DNA from: an uncultured Armatimonadota bacterium
Lineage (GTDB): Bacteria > Armatimonadota > Fimbriimonadia > Fimbriimonadales > Fimbriimonadaceae
Length of the DNA stretch: 64,000 bases
Direction: 5' to 3'
Assembly (NCBI GenBank): GCA_903927025.1
Contig: CAIYLG010000045.1
Location: forward strand, 1 to 64,000
Position 1 is the first letter of the stretch; every line of letters begins with the position of its first letter. The notes under the pieces are model-generated. The model saw only the letters and a list, made by a program, of their open reading frames with translations. It searched no databases and was not told the origin of the DNA. A program made the translations under genes and the position numbers. Below are positions 53,560-62,282 of the stretch, in pieces.

Positions 53560-53996
53560 TTCTTCGTTTTCAGGTCGTGGTGAGCCAAGTATGTCGTTGC
53601 CTTAACTTTACGCAGGTCTTTGGTCAGCCAAGTTCTCTTGTAGTAATCCAACTCCACAAAGGGCACGTCGCCTGGCAAGTGTGCGGCTTTCAAGAAGGCA
53701 GAATAGGAACGTCCTAGATAAGATGCCGTAGAAAACGGCAGGCCATGCTTGGACCGGTTGATGATGGTTCGTATGCGGCGCTTGGGCGCTTGAAGGTACC
53801 AAGCATCGGCCTTCCTGTCAAACGCAAAATGGCAGTTGAATTCTGATGCCAACCCGTCCAGAAGCTTAGGGACCTCTGCGCGGTCATAGGAAAACGTCAC
53901 TTTAGCGTCCCCTGCAGTCGCCCTGCCGATCTGCTTGATACCCGCCTTTTGAAGATATCGGCAGAAGAGAATGTTGTCACATCCCCCATGAATCCA
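53556..53996 (-). pseudogene. 5'-truncated hypothetical gene
   Basis: The frame is open from 53996 to the stop at 53556 (about 146 codons). The only internal starts are GTG 53900 (114 residues); between 53996 and 53900 the frame reads protein-like sequence (HGGCDNILFCRYLQKAGIKQ, then IGRATAGDAKV) with no ATG/GTG/TTG and a stop before it. I read it as a gene that lost its 5' end. Family not recognised. Confidence 0.5.
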
Positions 53997-54050
53997 TCAT
54001 TTGACAACAAGTTGGCAACTAAAATTCAATCGGAAGTGATGGACTTAGAT

Positions 54051-54776
54051 TCAATCCCGAATGATGCTCAGAGTCGCATCGCCCTTTGGGAAGTCGGGGT
54101 CGTCGCTGAAGTGGGCACCTTTGATCGTTCCCTCAAACCGGACGAGGCTGAAGTCTTGCTGGCTGAGGAGGATGTAGCCTTCTGCCGTCACCGGGTTGTC
54201 CTTCTCGGTTTCGCGGTATTTGTACTCGATCTTGAAGACCTGGTATGTGGCCTCCTTGATCTTGCTGACCAGCGTATAGTTCACCCTCGCCGCCTCGCGC
54301 TTCTGCTTTGAGTTGGCCTTGATAATTGCCGACCAGGTTCCGCCGATCGCGACGGGGTCTTTGGGGGCAAGCTGATCCGTTACCGCATCCAGAGTATTGA
54401 ACCCAGGGTTGGATTCCTCGCTGGGGTCGTTGTCCTCGCTGGTCGCAATCTTTTGCCCGTGGGAATTGTACGTGTCCGTCACCGGCTTGCTGTCGTCATT
54501 GATCGGGTCGTCCTTGCTCCCGTGGATCACGTGGCCGCCCTTGGTGGAGGTCTCCACGTCATAGTCCCCGTTCGGCTTCACCTTGGCCACCCGAACCTTG
54601 AGGTTCTGAATGAACGTGAACTTCTCGGGGCTGCTGTCGATGTCCACCTTTAGCTTGTAGGTCATCGCGTCGTCAGTGCGAGGGTGCCACACCAGGTCGT
54701 AGGTGGCATCCTGCCTGAGGGCGGTGGCAGCGGAGAGGCAGAGAGGCAAGAGGGCGACGCGAAGAAGCAGGTTCAA
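54051..54776 (-). CDS. secreted beta-rich protein (DUF6263-like)
   Basis: 241 residues, signal peptide from TTG 54776 (NLLLRVALLPLCLSAATA). Beta-rich body with DLVWHPRTDDAMTYKLKVD, GDYDVETSTKGG and KDPVAIGGTWSAIIKANS. Same order of motifs as the next gene (G-x-x-W, then a strand ending in a Lys/Asp-rich tail). Follows the next gene on the same strand by 16 bp; the pair looks like a tandem duplication. Function unknown. Confidence 0.65.
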   Translation of the reverse strand: MNLLLRVALLPLCLSAATALRQDATYDLVWHPRTDDAMTYKLKVDIDSSPEKFTFIQNLKVRVAKVKPNGDYDVETSTKGGHVIHGSKDDPINDDSKPVTDTYNSHGQKIATSEDNDPSEESNPGFNTLDAVTDQLAPKDPVAIGGTWSAIIKANSKQKREAARVNYTLVSKIKEATYQVFKIEYKYRETEKDNPVTAEGYILLSQQDFSLVRFEGTIKGAHFSDDPDFPKGDATLSIIRD

Positions 54777-54792
54777 ATTGGGTTCCTATGGG

Positions 54793-55497
54793 TCAGGACG
54801 CGAGGCGCGTCATTTTAATGGTTGCCGGAATCGGCGCGGTCTGGCCAGGGAAGGGGGCGTTGGTCCACTTGGACTCGAGCTGCACAAGCGAGCCATCTTC
54901 CTTGTTGATCCAAATCGTAAAATCGTCCGTGGCAGGGCTGTCTCCAAAGTCTTCCTTGGACATCCCCTTGATCTTGATCGTGTTGAATTCACCGATCTTC
55001 TCTTCGCCAATCAGCTTGAGCTCGGTATGAACGCCGTGGGTGCCAAGCGACTTGTCTTCCTTGATCTCCGTGATCCAAACGTCGCCAACGTTGACCTGCT
55101 TGCCTGGGTCCAGCAGAGAACCCAAATTTTCCATGCGGTAGGCGTTGGCGTCAGTGAGGTCTCCCGCAATTAGGGTGACCTGTCCGTTCGGCTTGTAGGT
55201 CATCGTGACTGGTGTTCGCGCGGAGACGTCGATGCTCTCGCTATCGTAGGTGGCAGAGGCTTCCAACTGGCTCTGCTGAACAGTGAAGTTGCCGTCCTTA
55301 TCCATTCCCGTCGTCTTCTCAAGCAACACCGCCTTGAGGGTGCCGGAGGCCCCGTTCGCCTGGAAAGTGGCCTCCATCGAGAACTTGACGGCGGCGCCAA
55401 CCTTGGGAATGCGCTTGAGGGAGAACCCGTCCGCCATGCTCATTGCCGTGGCAGATGCCAGCGCGAGCCACAATCCAGTTCGGAACAGAATTCTCAT
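54793..55497 (-). CDS. secreted beta-rich protein, tandem paralogue (DUF6263-like)
   Basis: 234 residues, ATG 55497 (MRILFRTGLWLALASATAMSMA). Has KRIPKVGAAVKFSMEATFQ, GNFTVQQSQLEASATYDSE and KQVNVGDVWITEIKEDKSLG, ending WTNAPFPGQTAPIPATIKMTRLAS. GDxW and the final strand match the 54051 and 16275 proteins. Probably a periplasmic or surface protein of one family present in several copies. Confidence 0.65.
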   Translation of the reverse strand: MRILFRTGLWLALASATAMSMADGFSLKRIPKVGAAVKFSMEATFQANGASGTLKAVLLEKTTGMDKDGNFTVQQSQLEASATYDSESIDVSARTPVTMTYKPNGQVTLIAGDLTDANAYRMENLGSLLDPGKQVNVGDVWITEIKEDKSLGTHGVHTELKLIGEEKIGEFNTIKIKGMSKEDFGDSPATDDFTIWINKEDGSLVQLESKWTNAPFPGQTAPIPATIKMTRLAS

Positions 55498-55594
55498 ATT
55501 CAGTGGATACCCCAATCGGCAGATTCGACTTGTACAGACTTCATACTCTTATGCGAGAGGCGTTTGTGACTAATAAGACGTCGGAGATTGAGAT

Positions 55595-55825
55595 TTGAGC
55601 GACCAGCTGGGAAAAATTCTTATCGGAGCAGGATTGTCCGTGGCTGCCTTTGGCTGTTTGGTCCTCCTCGCGGGCAAGCTCACCTGGCTGCGAATTGGCC
55701 GCCTGCCTGGCGACATTCACATTGAGCGCGAAGGATTTTCGCTCTACTTCCCCCTCACCACTATGATTTTGCTTAGCGCCCTCGGCAGCCTCATCCTTTT
55801 CTTTATCGGCAAGGTTCGGCGATGA
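55595..55825 (+). CDS. DUF2905 family membrane protein
   Basis: 76 residues with two helices and the conserved loop LRIGRLPGDIHIEREGFSLYFPLTTMILLS. Function unknown; the family is very conserved. TTG start. Overlaps the HAD gene by four bases. Confidence 0.88.
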   Translation: MSDQLGKILIGAGLSVAAFGCLVLLAGKLTWLRIGRLPGDIHIEREGFSLYFPLTTMILLSALGSLILFFIGKVRR

Positions 55826-56532
55826 TTCCCAAGCTGGTGACTTTCGACTGCGCCGGCACCATGGTCGCGGTGCCCAAGGGTTGGAGCATGGGGTGGTTCG
55901 CAGCCGAAGCCGCCAAAAGCGCGGGCGTAAACCTGCCCGCCGGGGCCGCGGAAGCCTATCAGTCGCTCTACAACGCTCGTTTGCGAGAGTTCGTCGCGGT
56001 GAACATGTCTCGCAATGCGGAACTCCAGGTTGAGTTCTGGCGAAAACTGGCCACCGACTGGTTCAGCCAACTGGACCTGCCCACGGAGTTTCTCGACCCG
56101 ATGCTGGCAGAGGCAGACGTGCTTGGGTTTGGACCTGATTCCATCCTCTTCAAGATGTTCGACGACGTCATCCCGTGCCTAGACAAGTTGGACAGCATGG
56201 GAATCCCAGCCGCCGTCATTTCCAACTGGGACTACTCTCTGCCTCGCGTCCTGCGAATCTTTGGAATTGAGCACCGATTTATCACCATCACCGCTTCGCT
56301 GGTCGAGGGTGTGGAGAAGCCAGACCGGCGGCTATTTGACCTAACATTGGCGAGAGCCGGCTTCAATGCTGCCGAGACGGTGCACGTGGGGGACGATTGG
56401 GTGGACGATGTGGATGGAGCCCAAGGCGCTGGGCTCAAACCGATCTTCCTGGATCGCTCGCGAACGCAATCCGATTCTAAGTCGATCTGCACCCTTGCCG
56501 ACCTCACGGAGGCGTTTGATTGGATCGACTGA
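55822..56532 (+). CDS. HAD-superfamily hydrolase
   Basis: 236 residues: motif I FDCAGTM (D at residue 8, with Ala in place of the second Asp, as in dehalogenase/HDHD3-type members), AVISNWD (motif II Ser), KPDRRLF (Lys), and GDDWVDDVDGAQGAG (acidic motif). Lack of the second Asp suggests not a classical phosphatase. ATG overlaps the DUF2905 stop, and queA starts before its stop. Confidence 0.9.
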   Translation: MIPKLVTFDCAGTMVAVPKGWSMGWFAAEAAKSAGVNLPAGAAEAYQSLYNARLREFVAVNMSRNAELQVEFWRKLATDWFSQLDLPTEFLDPMLAEADVLGFGPDSILFKMFDDVIPCLDKLDSMGIPAAVISNWDYSLPRVLRIFGIEHRFITITASLVEGVEKPDRRLFDLTLARAGFNAAETVHVGDDWVDDVDGAQGAGLKPIFLDRSRTQSDSKSICTLADLTEAFDWID

Positions 56533-57530
56533 GCGACTACGATTACGACCTGCCCGAAGCGCTCATCGCCCAAACCCCGCTTGAGGATCGCGCCGCGTCC
56601 CGACTACTTTGGCTGAACCGGCAGGGCGAAATTGAGCATCAAGACTTTCGTGCGGTGGTGGATATCCTGCAGCCGGGCGACTTGCTCGTGATGAACGACA
56701 CTCGCGTCTCTGCCGTCCGTCTCTTCGGCGCTAAGCAGACTGGAGCCAAGGTGGAGGCTTTCTTGGTGCGGGACCTGGGCCAGCACCGATTCGAGGCGCT
56801 GTTGCGACCTGGAAAGCGGCTGAAGGCTGGAAGCATCATCGAATTTGGGGATGGCCTCACTGCGACGGTCGAGGAGGATTTAGGCGACGGGCTCCGCACC
56901 CTCCAATTCAAACCCTTGTCCGACCTGCATGCCAGGCTTGCCGAGGTAGGGATGACGCCGCTTCCACCCTACATTCACACGGTCCTGCCGGATCGCGAGC
57001 GCTATCAAACGGTTTACGGAACGAAGGCAGGGAGCGCCGCCGCCCCCACTGCCGGTCTCCATTTCACGGACGAAATCCTTGAGGCGCTTCGAGCTAAAGG
57101 CGTCGACACCGCAACCGTGACCCTTCACGTGGGGCTGGACACGTTTCGTCCGGTTCAGGTGGAGAACCTGGACGAGCACCGGATGCACGGCGAGGCTTGC
57201 GAGCTCAGTGAGGAGACGGCGGACAAGATTCACCAGGCGAAGGGAAGGGTCATCGCAGTGGGGACCACCACGGTGCGGACCCTAGAAGCGTTTGCCACGG
57301 GCCCCAGGCGAGTCGAAACCGGGGTGAGAGACACCCGAATCTTTATTCGACCTGGCTACAAATTCCAGGTGATCGACGGCATGTTCACCAACTTCCACCT
57401 GCCAAAAACGACGATGCTGCTGATGATTTCGGCGCTCATGGGCCGGGAGTCGATCCTCGCCGCATACCACGAAGCGGTTGCAAAACGCTATCGATTTCTG
57501 AGTTTTGGCGACTCAATGTTGCTGCTCTAA
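56520..57530 (+). CDS. queA: tRNA preQ1(34) S-adenosylmethionine ribosyltransferase-isomerase QueA
   Basis: 336 residues with the QueA pattern DYDYDLPEALIAQTPLEDRAASRLL, LLVMNDTRVSAVRLFG, AAPTAGLHFTDEIL, VTLHVGLDTFRPV and HRMHGEACELSEE. Adds the epoxycyclopentane ring to preQ1 in tRNA for queuosine. TTG start overlaps the HAD gene by 13 bp. Terminal TTTTTTA after a weak stem follows. Confidence 0.95.
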   Translation: MDRLSDYDYDLPEALIAQTPLEDRAASRLLWLNRQGEIEHQDFRAVVDILQPGDLLVMNDTRVSAVRLFGAKQTGAKVEAFLVRDLGQHRFEALLRPGKRLKAGSIIEFGDGLTATVEEDLGDGLRTLQFKPLSDLHARLAEVGMTPLPPYIHTVLPDRERYQTVYGTKAGSAAAPTAGLHFTDEILEALRAKGVDTATVTLHVGLDTFRPVQVENLDEHRMHGEACELSEETADKIHQAKGRVIAVGTTTVRTLEAFATGPRRVETGVRDTRIFIRPGYKFQVIDGMFTNFHLPKTTMLLMISALMGRESILAAYHEAVAKRYRFLSFGDSMLLL

Positions 57531-57617
57531 ATCGTGCGGAAAAATAGAGGTTTTTTATGCCTGTCTTAACGGTATCCATTAAGTACACTCCGTCCTTGTA
57601 CCAGCGAGGAGGCGGGA

Positions 57618-58205
57618 TTGCGAACCAAGAACTTTGACCCACTAGCTTATATAGAGAACGCATTTCTCGATCACCAGGGGTCACCAGAGGGGCATACCGG
57701 CCACGAGGATTCCAACCTGGATGTTGAGATGCCCTCCATCGGCGACTATCTGCCGACCCGAGCCAAGAAGCCCGAAACCCCAGCGGTTCCTCAGCCGAAA
57801 ACTAAATTCCGCAAAACCGAGATGAGCGCGCCCAGACCGCGCCGATCCTTGGTAACCGCCCCCAAGGCGATTCAGCCGAAGATTGATCCCGAGCTGCAGG
57901 ATGTGTGGCTCGCCCTTCCAAAGAGCGTCGAATTCCTCTGCGGCTTCTACGACGACTCCGTCACCGCAAACTATTACCGCGGCGAGTTTAAGGAGAGCCG
58001 GCAGGAACTGATCAAGCGACTTCTGGATCCGGAACTTTCTCTTGAAGAGACAAGCCGCCTGCTCGGTGTGTGTCCCGCAACCGTTAGGCGCTACACCAAC
58101 CGGGAATGGCTGGCCCACCACCGAACAACCGGTGGCCAAAGAAGATTTCGCCTGAGCGACATCGTGCGATTTGTCGAAATCCACGGACGATTCCCAGAGG
58201 ATTGA
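57618..58205 (+). CDS. BldC-like/MerR-type helix-turn-helix regulator with long N-terminal region
   Basis: 195 residues. TTG 57618 has a perfect site GAGGAGG five bases upstream. Residues 1-95 are low-complexity (Pro, Lys, Arg). The last 65 residues, LSLEETSRLLGVCPATVRRYTNREWLAHHRTTGGQRRFRLSDIVRFVEIHG, match the BldC/MerR wHTH, including the RRFRxSDI element. BldC proteins bind DNA cooperatively and control development in Streptomyces. Function here unknown. Confidence 0.75.
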   Translation: MRTKNFDPLAYIENAFLDHQGSPEGHTGHEDSNLDVEMPSIGDYLPTRAKKPETPAVPQPKTKFRKTEMSAPRPRRSLVTAPKAIQPKIDPELQDVWLALPKSVEFLCGFYDDSVTANYYRGEFKESRQELIKRLLDPELSLEETSRLLGVCPATVRRYTNREWLAHHRTTGGQRRFRLSDIVRFVEIHGRFPED

Positions 58206-58206
58206 G

Positions 58207-59400
58207 TTGAGCTCAGATCGCCTACGCATTGCGATCTTCTCAGACAGCGCGCTCCCTATCCTCAACGGGGTGAGCGTCAGCGTGAATGGGCTCATTGGCG
58301 AGCTTAGGCACCAAGGGCACTCGGTTCACCTCTTCACCGCCCGCTATCCCGGCTACCGCGACCCGGACCCAAACACCTACCGCTGCCGCGCCATCGAGAC
58401 GCCCATCTCCCGAGGCTATCCCGTGGCCTACCCGCCGTTCTATCGGATGCTGCAAAAGTTTCGGCGGCACGAGTTCGATGTGATCCACACCCACACCCCA
58501 TTCTTTTTGGGCATGGTGGGCTTCCGGTGGGCAGAAGCGCACGACATTCCCATCGTCTCGACCTACCACACCCTCTACGACCGGTACTCGCACTACTTCA
58601 AGCTGCTGCCGCACCGGTATGTGCGCTTTCGCATTGCCAAGCACACCAACTTCTACTACAACCACATGGACCATGTGATCACGCCGAGTGAAGCATCGCT
58701 GAAGTGGCTGGTGCGGCACTCCGTGCACACGCCTACAACCGTGATTCCCACTGGAATCCCACGGTGCCAGATGATCCCACGATCCGAAGCGAGACAGGCG
58801 CTTGGGATTAAGCCGGATGAAAAGGTCCTCCTCTATGTCGGCAGGTTGGCGCGAGAAAAGAACTTGGGACTCCTGCTTGAATCGGCCCAGCAGGTCTTTG
58901 CCAAAGAGCGCAGGGCGAGACTGTTTCTGGTAGGAGACGGCCCCTTCCGCCAAGAGTGCGTGGCGATGGCACGAGCCCTTGGTATCGGCGACAGCGTCCG
59001 CTTTATTGGCGCAGTACCAAGGCCGGAAGTCGATCGCTTTTACTCGGCGGCTGACCTTTTCACGTTCTCCTCGATTACGGAGACGCAGGGTCTGGTGATT
59101 CAGGAAGCGATGACCTACGGGCTTCCCGCCATTGCCGTGGCTGGAGGTGGAGCAAGCGCGTCAATTGTTGAAGGAGAAAATGGATTTGTGGTCAAAGGGG
59201 ACGCCGGCGTTTTTGCCGACACCGTCCTCATGGTGCTCAACAACGACGAGCTACATGCTTCCATGAGCGAACATGCGGTACGTTCTGTGCGCAACCAAGG
59301 CGTTGAGCATATGTGCGATCAGGTCGTCGACGTGTACCGTTCTGTCATTGAGAAGAAGCAGGAGAGTTCAAAGAGTGCAGCAAGTTACGCCTGGATCTAG
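58207..59400 (+). CDS. glycosyltransferase family 4 (diacylglycerol glucosyltransferase-like)
   Basis: 397 residues: RIAIFSDSALPILNGVSVSVNGLIGELRHQGHSVHLFT at the N terminus, HTHTPFFLGMVGF, GIPRCQM and LLYVGRLAREKNLGLLLES, and E-x7-E in SITETQGLVIQEAM. The order resembles GT4 enzymes of glycolipid synthesis. TTG 58207 gives the normal length; it follows the regulator stop directly. Confidence 0.88.
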   Translation: MSSDRLRIAIFSDSALPILNGVSVSVNGLIGELRHQGHSVHLFTARYPGYRDPDPNTYRCRAIETPISRGYPVAYPPFYRMLQKFRRHEFDVIHTHTPFFLGMVGFRWAEAHDIPIVSTYHTLYDRYSHYFKLLPHRYVRFRIAKHTNFYYNHMDHVITPSEASLKWLVRHSVHTPTTVIPTGIPRCQMIPRSEARQALGIKPDEKVLLYVGRLAREKNLGLLLESAQQVFAKERRARLFLVGDGPFRQECVAMARALGIGDSVRFIGAVPRPEVDRFYSAADLFTFSSITETQGLVIQEAMTYGLPAIAVAGGGASASIVEGENGFVVKGDAGVFADTVLMVLNNDELHASMSEHAVRSVRNQGVEHMCDQVVDVYRSVIEKKQESSKSAASYAWI

Positions 59401-60337
59401 GCGAGGCATCCCCATCTTCTTCGCGAGCCTCGCCTTACTGGCAGTGGCGCGCATCCTTTTGCAGTCTTTCGTGGACGTGCCCGCTGGTTTGCTTACCGTC
59501 GCAAACTTTTCGATGTCTGCGCTCTTCTTAGGTGGCCCGCTTCTCGCCCTCTGTTTCGCGGCCCGCGACCCGTGGACGCCAAAGACGGCGGCACTCTTCG
59601 TGGTGCTAGGCGTGGTCGTGCAGGTGGGATGCTTCCTGGTCAACGCCAAATTCATCAACCACGCCAGCGTGATGTTCCAGGTGATCAATGCCATTGGGCA
59701 GATCGGTTTGCCGATTTGGTGTGTGGGGCTTGGAGCGCTGCTCGCGACCCTGTGCAAGGATAAGAACATCCTGGTACCCATTGCCATCTTCCTGGCGTTT
59801 CTGGACATGTTCCTGGTCTTCAGCCCGTTCGGGGTCACGAACCGGGTGATTACCCGTTACCCGGGGATTTTGAACGCGGTAGCTGTCCAAATTCCGAGCG
59901 CGGTGAGGTCCACAACCCCCGGGCACGCGGTTCACCACGTTCGGGCGGGTTCGCTAGCTGGTCCGGCCGACTTCCTGTTTCTGGCGATGTTCCTGATCGC
60001 CCTGTTTCGATTTCAGATGAAAGGGAAGCAGACAGTGATGATCGTGATCCCGACCCTTATCGCCTACATGGTTCTGGTCACCATTACCCACTTCTCACTA
60101 CCGGCTCTAGTACCAATAGGCCTTGTTGTACTGGTCGTGAATTGGCGCGAGTTTAAGCTGACGAAGGACGAGAAGATGTCCACCGCCTTAGTTGGGGCGC
60201 TGGGTCTGGGCCTGTTTATCTGGGGGATGTTCCAGAAGCCGACAGTTGAGCCTGCTGAGCCTTCGCCGACGCCGGCCGTCCAAGGAGCGCAAGCACCTCC
60301 CGCGACGCCTGGGCCAGTCGATCCGGGTCAATCCTAG
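59375..60337 (+). CDS. polytopic membrane protein, unknown
   Basis: 320 residues with about nine hydrophobic segments and a Pro-rich C-terminal tail (PTVEPAEPSPTPAVQGAQAPP). GTG 59375 with GGAG 9 bases upstream; overlaps the glycosyltransferase by 26 bp, so they are coupled. Its last 122 bp overlap the mvaB 3' end on the opposite strand, an unusual depth. Confidence 0.65.
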   Translation: MQQVTPGSRRGIPIFFASLALLAVARILLQSFVDVPAGLLTVANFSMSALFLGGPLLALCFAARDPWTPKTAALFVVLGVVVQVGCFLVNAKFINHASVMFQVINAIGQIGLPIWCVGLGALLATLCKDKNILVPIAIFLAFLDMFLVFSPFGVTNRVITRYPGILNAVAVQIPSAVRSTTPGHAVHHVRAGSLAGPADFLFLAMFLIALFRFQMKGKQTVMIVIPTLIAYMVLVTITHFSLPALVPIGLVVLVVNWREFKLTKDEKMSTALVGALGLGLFIWGMFQKPTVEPAEPSPTPAVQGAQAPPATPGPVDPGQS

Positions 60338-61127
60338 TCGGAACCCCGCTTCGGTGGAGGAAATAGACCAAGTCCTCCGTCGCCAGGTTTCCGCCTGCTC
60401 CGGGAGCGTAGGGGCATCCCCCTAGGCCAGCCGCGCTGGAATCGAAAATCCTAATGCCCAGCTCCAGTGCGGTGGAGACGTTGGCGATAGCGGTCCCACG
60501 CGTGTCGTGAAAGTGATAGGCGATCTGCTCCATGGGAACGCTGTCTTCCAGCATCTTGGTGAGAGATTTCACTTCGACTGGCACCGCGGCTCCCACCGTG
60601 TCGCCAACGCTGACTTCATCCACACCCAAGTCGAACAGCTTCCTCGTCACCTCTATGGTGCGCTCAGGTGCAATGGAGCCTTCAAACGGGCACTCGAAGG
60701 CGGTGCTCACGTACCCTCGGATCCATCCATCTGGGGTTGTGGAGCGGTATTCCTCGATGACGTTCCGGATCGCTTCCAGTGACTGCTCCAGCGTCATGTT
60801 GATGTTTTTAAGGGTGAAGCTCTCGGACGCCGCCGTGAACACAGCGATGCGCTTGACTCCCAATTCGATCGCTCGCTCTAACCCCTTGAGGTTCGGGACC
60901 AAGACAGAGTAGTCGGGTCCTGCTGGAAGCAGCGGCCAGAGGCTTGCCGCATCCGCAAGCTGAGGTACCCATTTTGGGGAGACGAAGCTGGTTGCTTCGA
61001 TATCGTCGCAGCCGGCGTCTCTTAGGGATTGGATAAATCGCAGCTTGGCCTCAAGCGGAATCGCGATTCGCTCGTTTTGAAGGCCATCGCGAGGACCCAC
61101 CTCAACAATGCGAACGCCATCACTCAT
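60216..61127 (-). CDS. mvaB: hydroxymethylglutaryl-CoA lyase (MvaB)
   Basis: 303 residues: VEVGPRDGLQNE catalytic Arg-Asp region at residue 7, ATSFVSPKWVPQLADA, YHFHDTRGTAIANV, and GLGGCPYAPGAGGNLATEDLVY with the active-site Cys. Cleaves HMG-CoA to acetyl-CoA and acetoacetate in leucine degradation. C terminus is intact (ALLGRPASAKAQ). Eight-base overlap with the biotin carrier gene upstream. Confidence 0.93.
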   Translation of the reverse strand: MSDGVRIVEVGPRDGLQNERIAIPLEAKLRFIQSLRDAGCDDIEATSFVSPKWVPQLADAASLWPLLPAGPDYSVLVPNLKGLERAIELGVKRIAVFTAASESFTLKNINMTLEQSLEAIRNVIEEYRSTTPDGWIRGYVSTAFECPFEGSIAPERTIEVTRKLFDLGVDEVSVGDTVGAAVPVEVKSLTKMLEDSVPMEQIAYHFHDTRGTAIANVSTALELGIRIFDSSAAGLGGCPYAPGAGGNLATEDLVYFLHRSGVPTRIDPDRLAQASREVLALLGRPASAKAQQAQLSASGTSPR

Positions 61128-61566
61128 GCTTCACTTCTACGGGGGAGACGACGGCAAGGATCGCTCCATCGGTCACCTGGTCCCCCTTCGCCACTCGGAT
61201 TTCGGCGACAACACCGTCGAATGGGGCCACAAATGGCTGCTGGGTCTTCATCGCCTCCAGAACCAGAATCGTGGTTCCACGCGTGACGGACTCCCCTACT
61301 GAGGCGCGAACATCGACAATTTGCCCTGGCATGTGGGCCCGGAGTTCGCCCGAATCCTGCGCCACGGTGCTGCGTGGGCGAGACTGCTTTTGTTGGATGC
61401 GGTATTGATTGCCGCGATACGAGATGACAAGCTCGCCTTTGATGCGCGCGATTGCGGCGGTAAAGGTGCCGTCAGCAGTTTTCACATAAAGTCGATCGTG
61501 GCCCTGTATGATTTCGGCTCCGGTATCGACCAGTTCAATTTCGTCTCCGTTGACGAACCGCTTCAT
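61120..61566 (-). CDS. biotin carboxyl carrier protein-like subunit
   Basis: 148 residues. A 60-residue N-terminal strand-rich segment, then the biotinyl domain with ILVLEAMKTQQPFVAPFDGVV (biotin Lys in EAMKT). Part of a biotin-dependent carboxylase; next to mvaB it may belong to leucine degradation (methylcrotonyl-CoA carboxylase-like), but no carboxylase is in the window. Ends overlap mvaB. Confidence 0.88.
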   Translation of the reverse strand: MKRFVNGDEIELVDTGAEIIQGHDRLYVKTADGTFTAAIARIKGELVISYRGNQYRIQQKQSRPRSTVAQDSGELRAHMPGQIVDVRASVGESVTRGTTILVLEAMKTQQPFVAPFDGVVAEIRVAKGDQVTDGAILAVVSPVEVKHE

Positions 61567-62282
61567 TAGTCTCGCCTTCCCTTGGATTCCTTGTAGGCGG
61601 TTGCGGATTGGATCAGGGTGTCGAAGATCTTTCGAGTGTGCGGGTCCTCAAAAGTGCGTTCGGGATGCCACTGGACTCCGATCACCCACGGGCGATCCGT
61701 CGCCTCAACCGCCTCGACTGTGCCGTCTTCGCTACGGGAGGTAATCGTAAGATCCGCACCCAAATTCCCAACTGCCTGGTGATGGTAGCTCTTGCCCTCA
61801 ATCACCGAGGTTCCAATGACTCCGCCAAGTTTGGAGGCAGGATCAACTTCGTACTTCTGCATCGTGCCCCCGGTGTGCTGCTCGTGTCCGACGACATCGG
61901 GAAGATGCTGAATCAGCGATCCGCCCCTGATGACGTTGAGGAACTGGCAGCCGTAGCAGATGCCGAGGACGGGCAAATCATCTGGGATCGCCTTGTAAAG
62001 CCTTGCCTCTCCCTCAAATCGGGCGGGGTCTTGGAGCTCGACCTTCGGGTGATTTTCTTCGCCAAAGTGTTTGGCGTCGATATCGTCCCCGCCTGGAATC
62101 AGCCAGCCGTCAATCAGCCCAGCGATACCATCCATATCCGCCATCGGGGGAATCAGCAGGGGAATCCCCCCTGCTTCTGCCACCGAGGCGGCATAGTTCC
62201 AGTTGAGGCTCAGCTTGCCGCGAGTACGGACATTCTCAGGGTCGCGCTCGCAGTCGACAGTGATTCCGATCAGTGGCTTAAT
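61566..62282 (-). CDS. gamma-glutamyl-gamma-aminobutyrate hydrolase-like (class C26 amidotransferase), ATT start
   Basis: 238 residues from ATT 62282: IKPLIGITVDCERDPE is the family N terminus, followed by SVAEAGGIPLLIPP, GWLIPGGDDID, PVLGICYGCQFLNVIRGGSLIQ (nucleophile Cys in GICYG) and GVQWHPER. No ATG/GTG/TTG gives this N terminus; the GTG at 62183 removes the first strand. The ATT shares one base with the upstream stop (TGATT). Confidence 0.85.
   Translation of the reverse strand: MKPLIGITVDCERDPENVRTRGKLSLNWNYAASVAEAGGIPLLIPPMADMDGIAGLIDGWLIPGGDDIDAKHFGEENHPKVELQDPARFEGEARLYKAIPDDLPVLGICYGCQFLNVIRGGSLIQHLPDVVGHEQHTGGTMQKYEVDPASKLGGVIGTSVIEGKSYHHQAVGNLGADLTITSRSEDGTVEAVEATDRPWVIGVQWHPERTFEDPHTRKIFDTLIQSATAYKESKGRRD

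Noticed and set aside
52189-53560. Terminal inverted repeats for the IS1595 element
   Set aside because: I compared both flanks and could not find matching ends or an 8-bp duplication, so no element boundaries are given.
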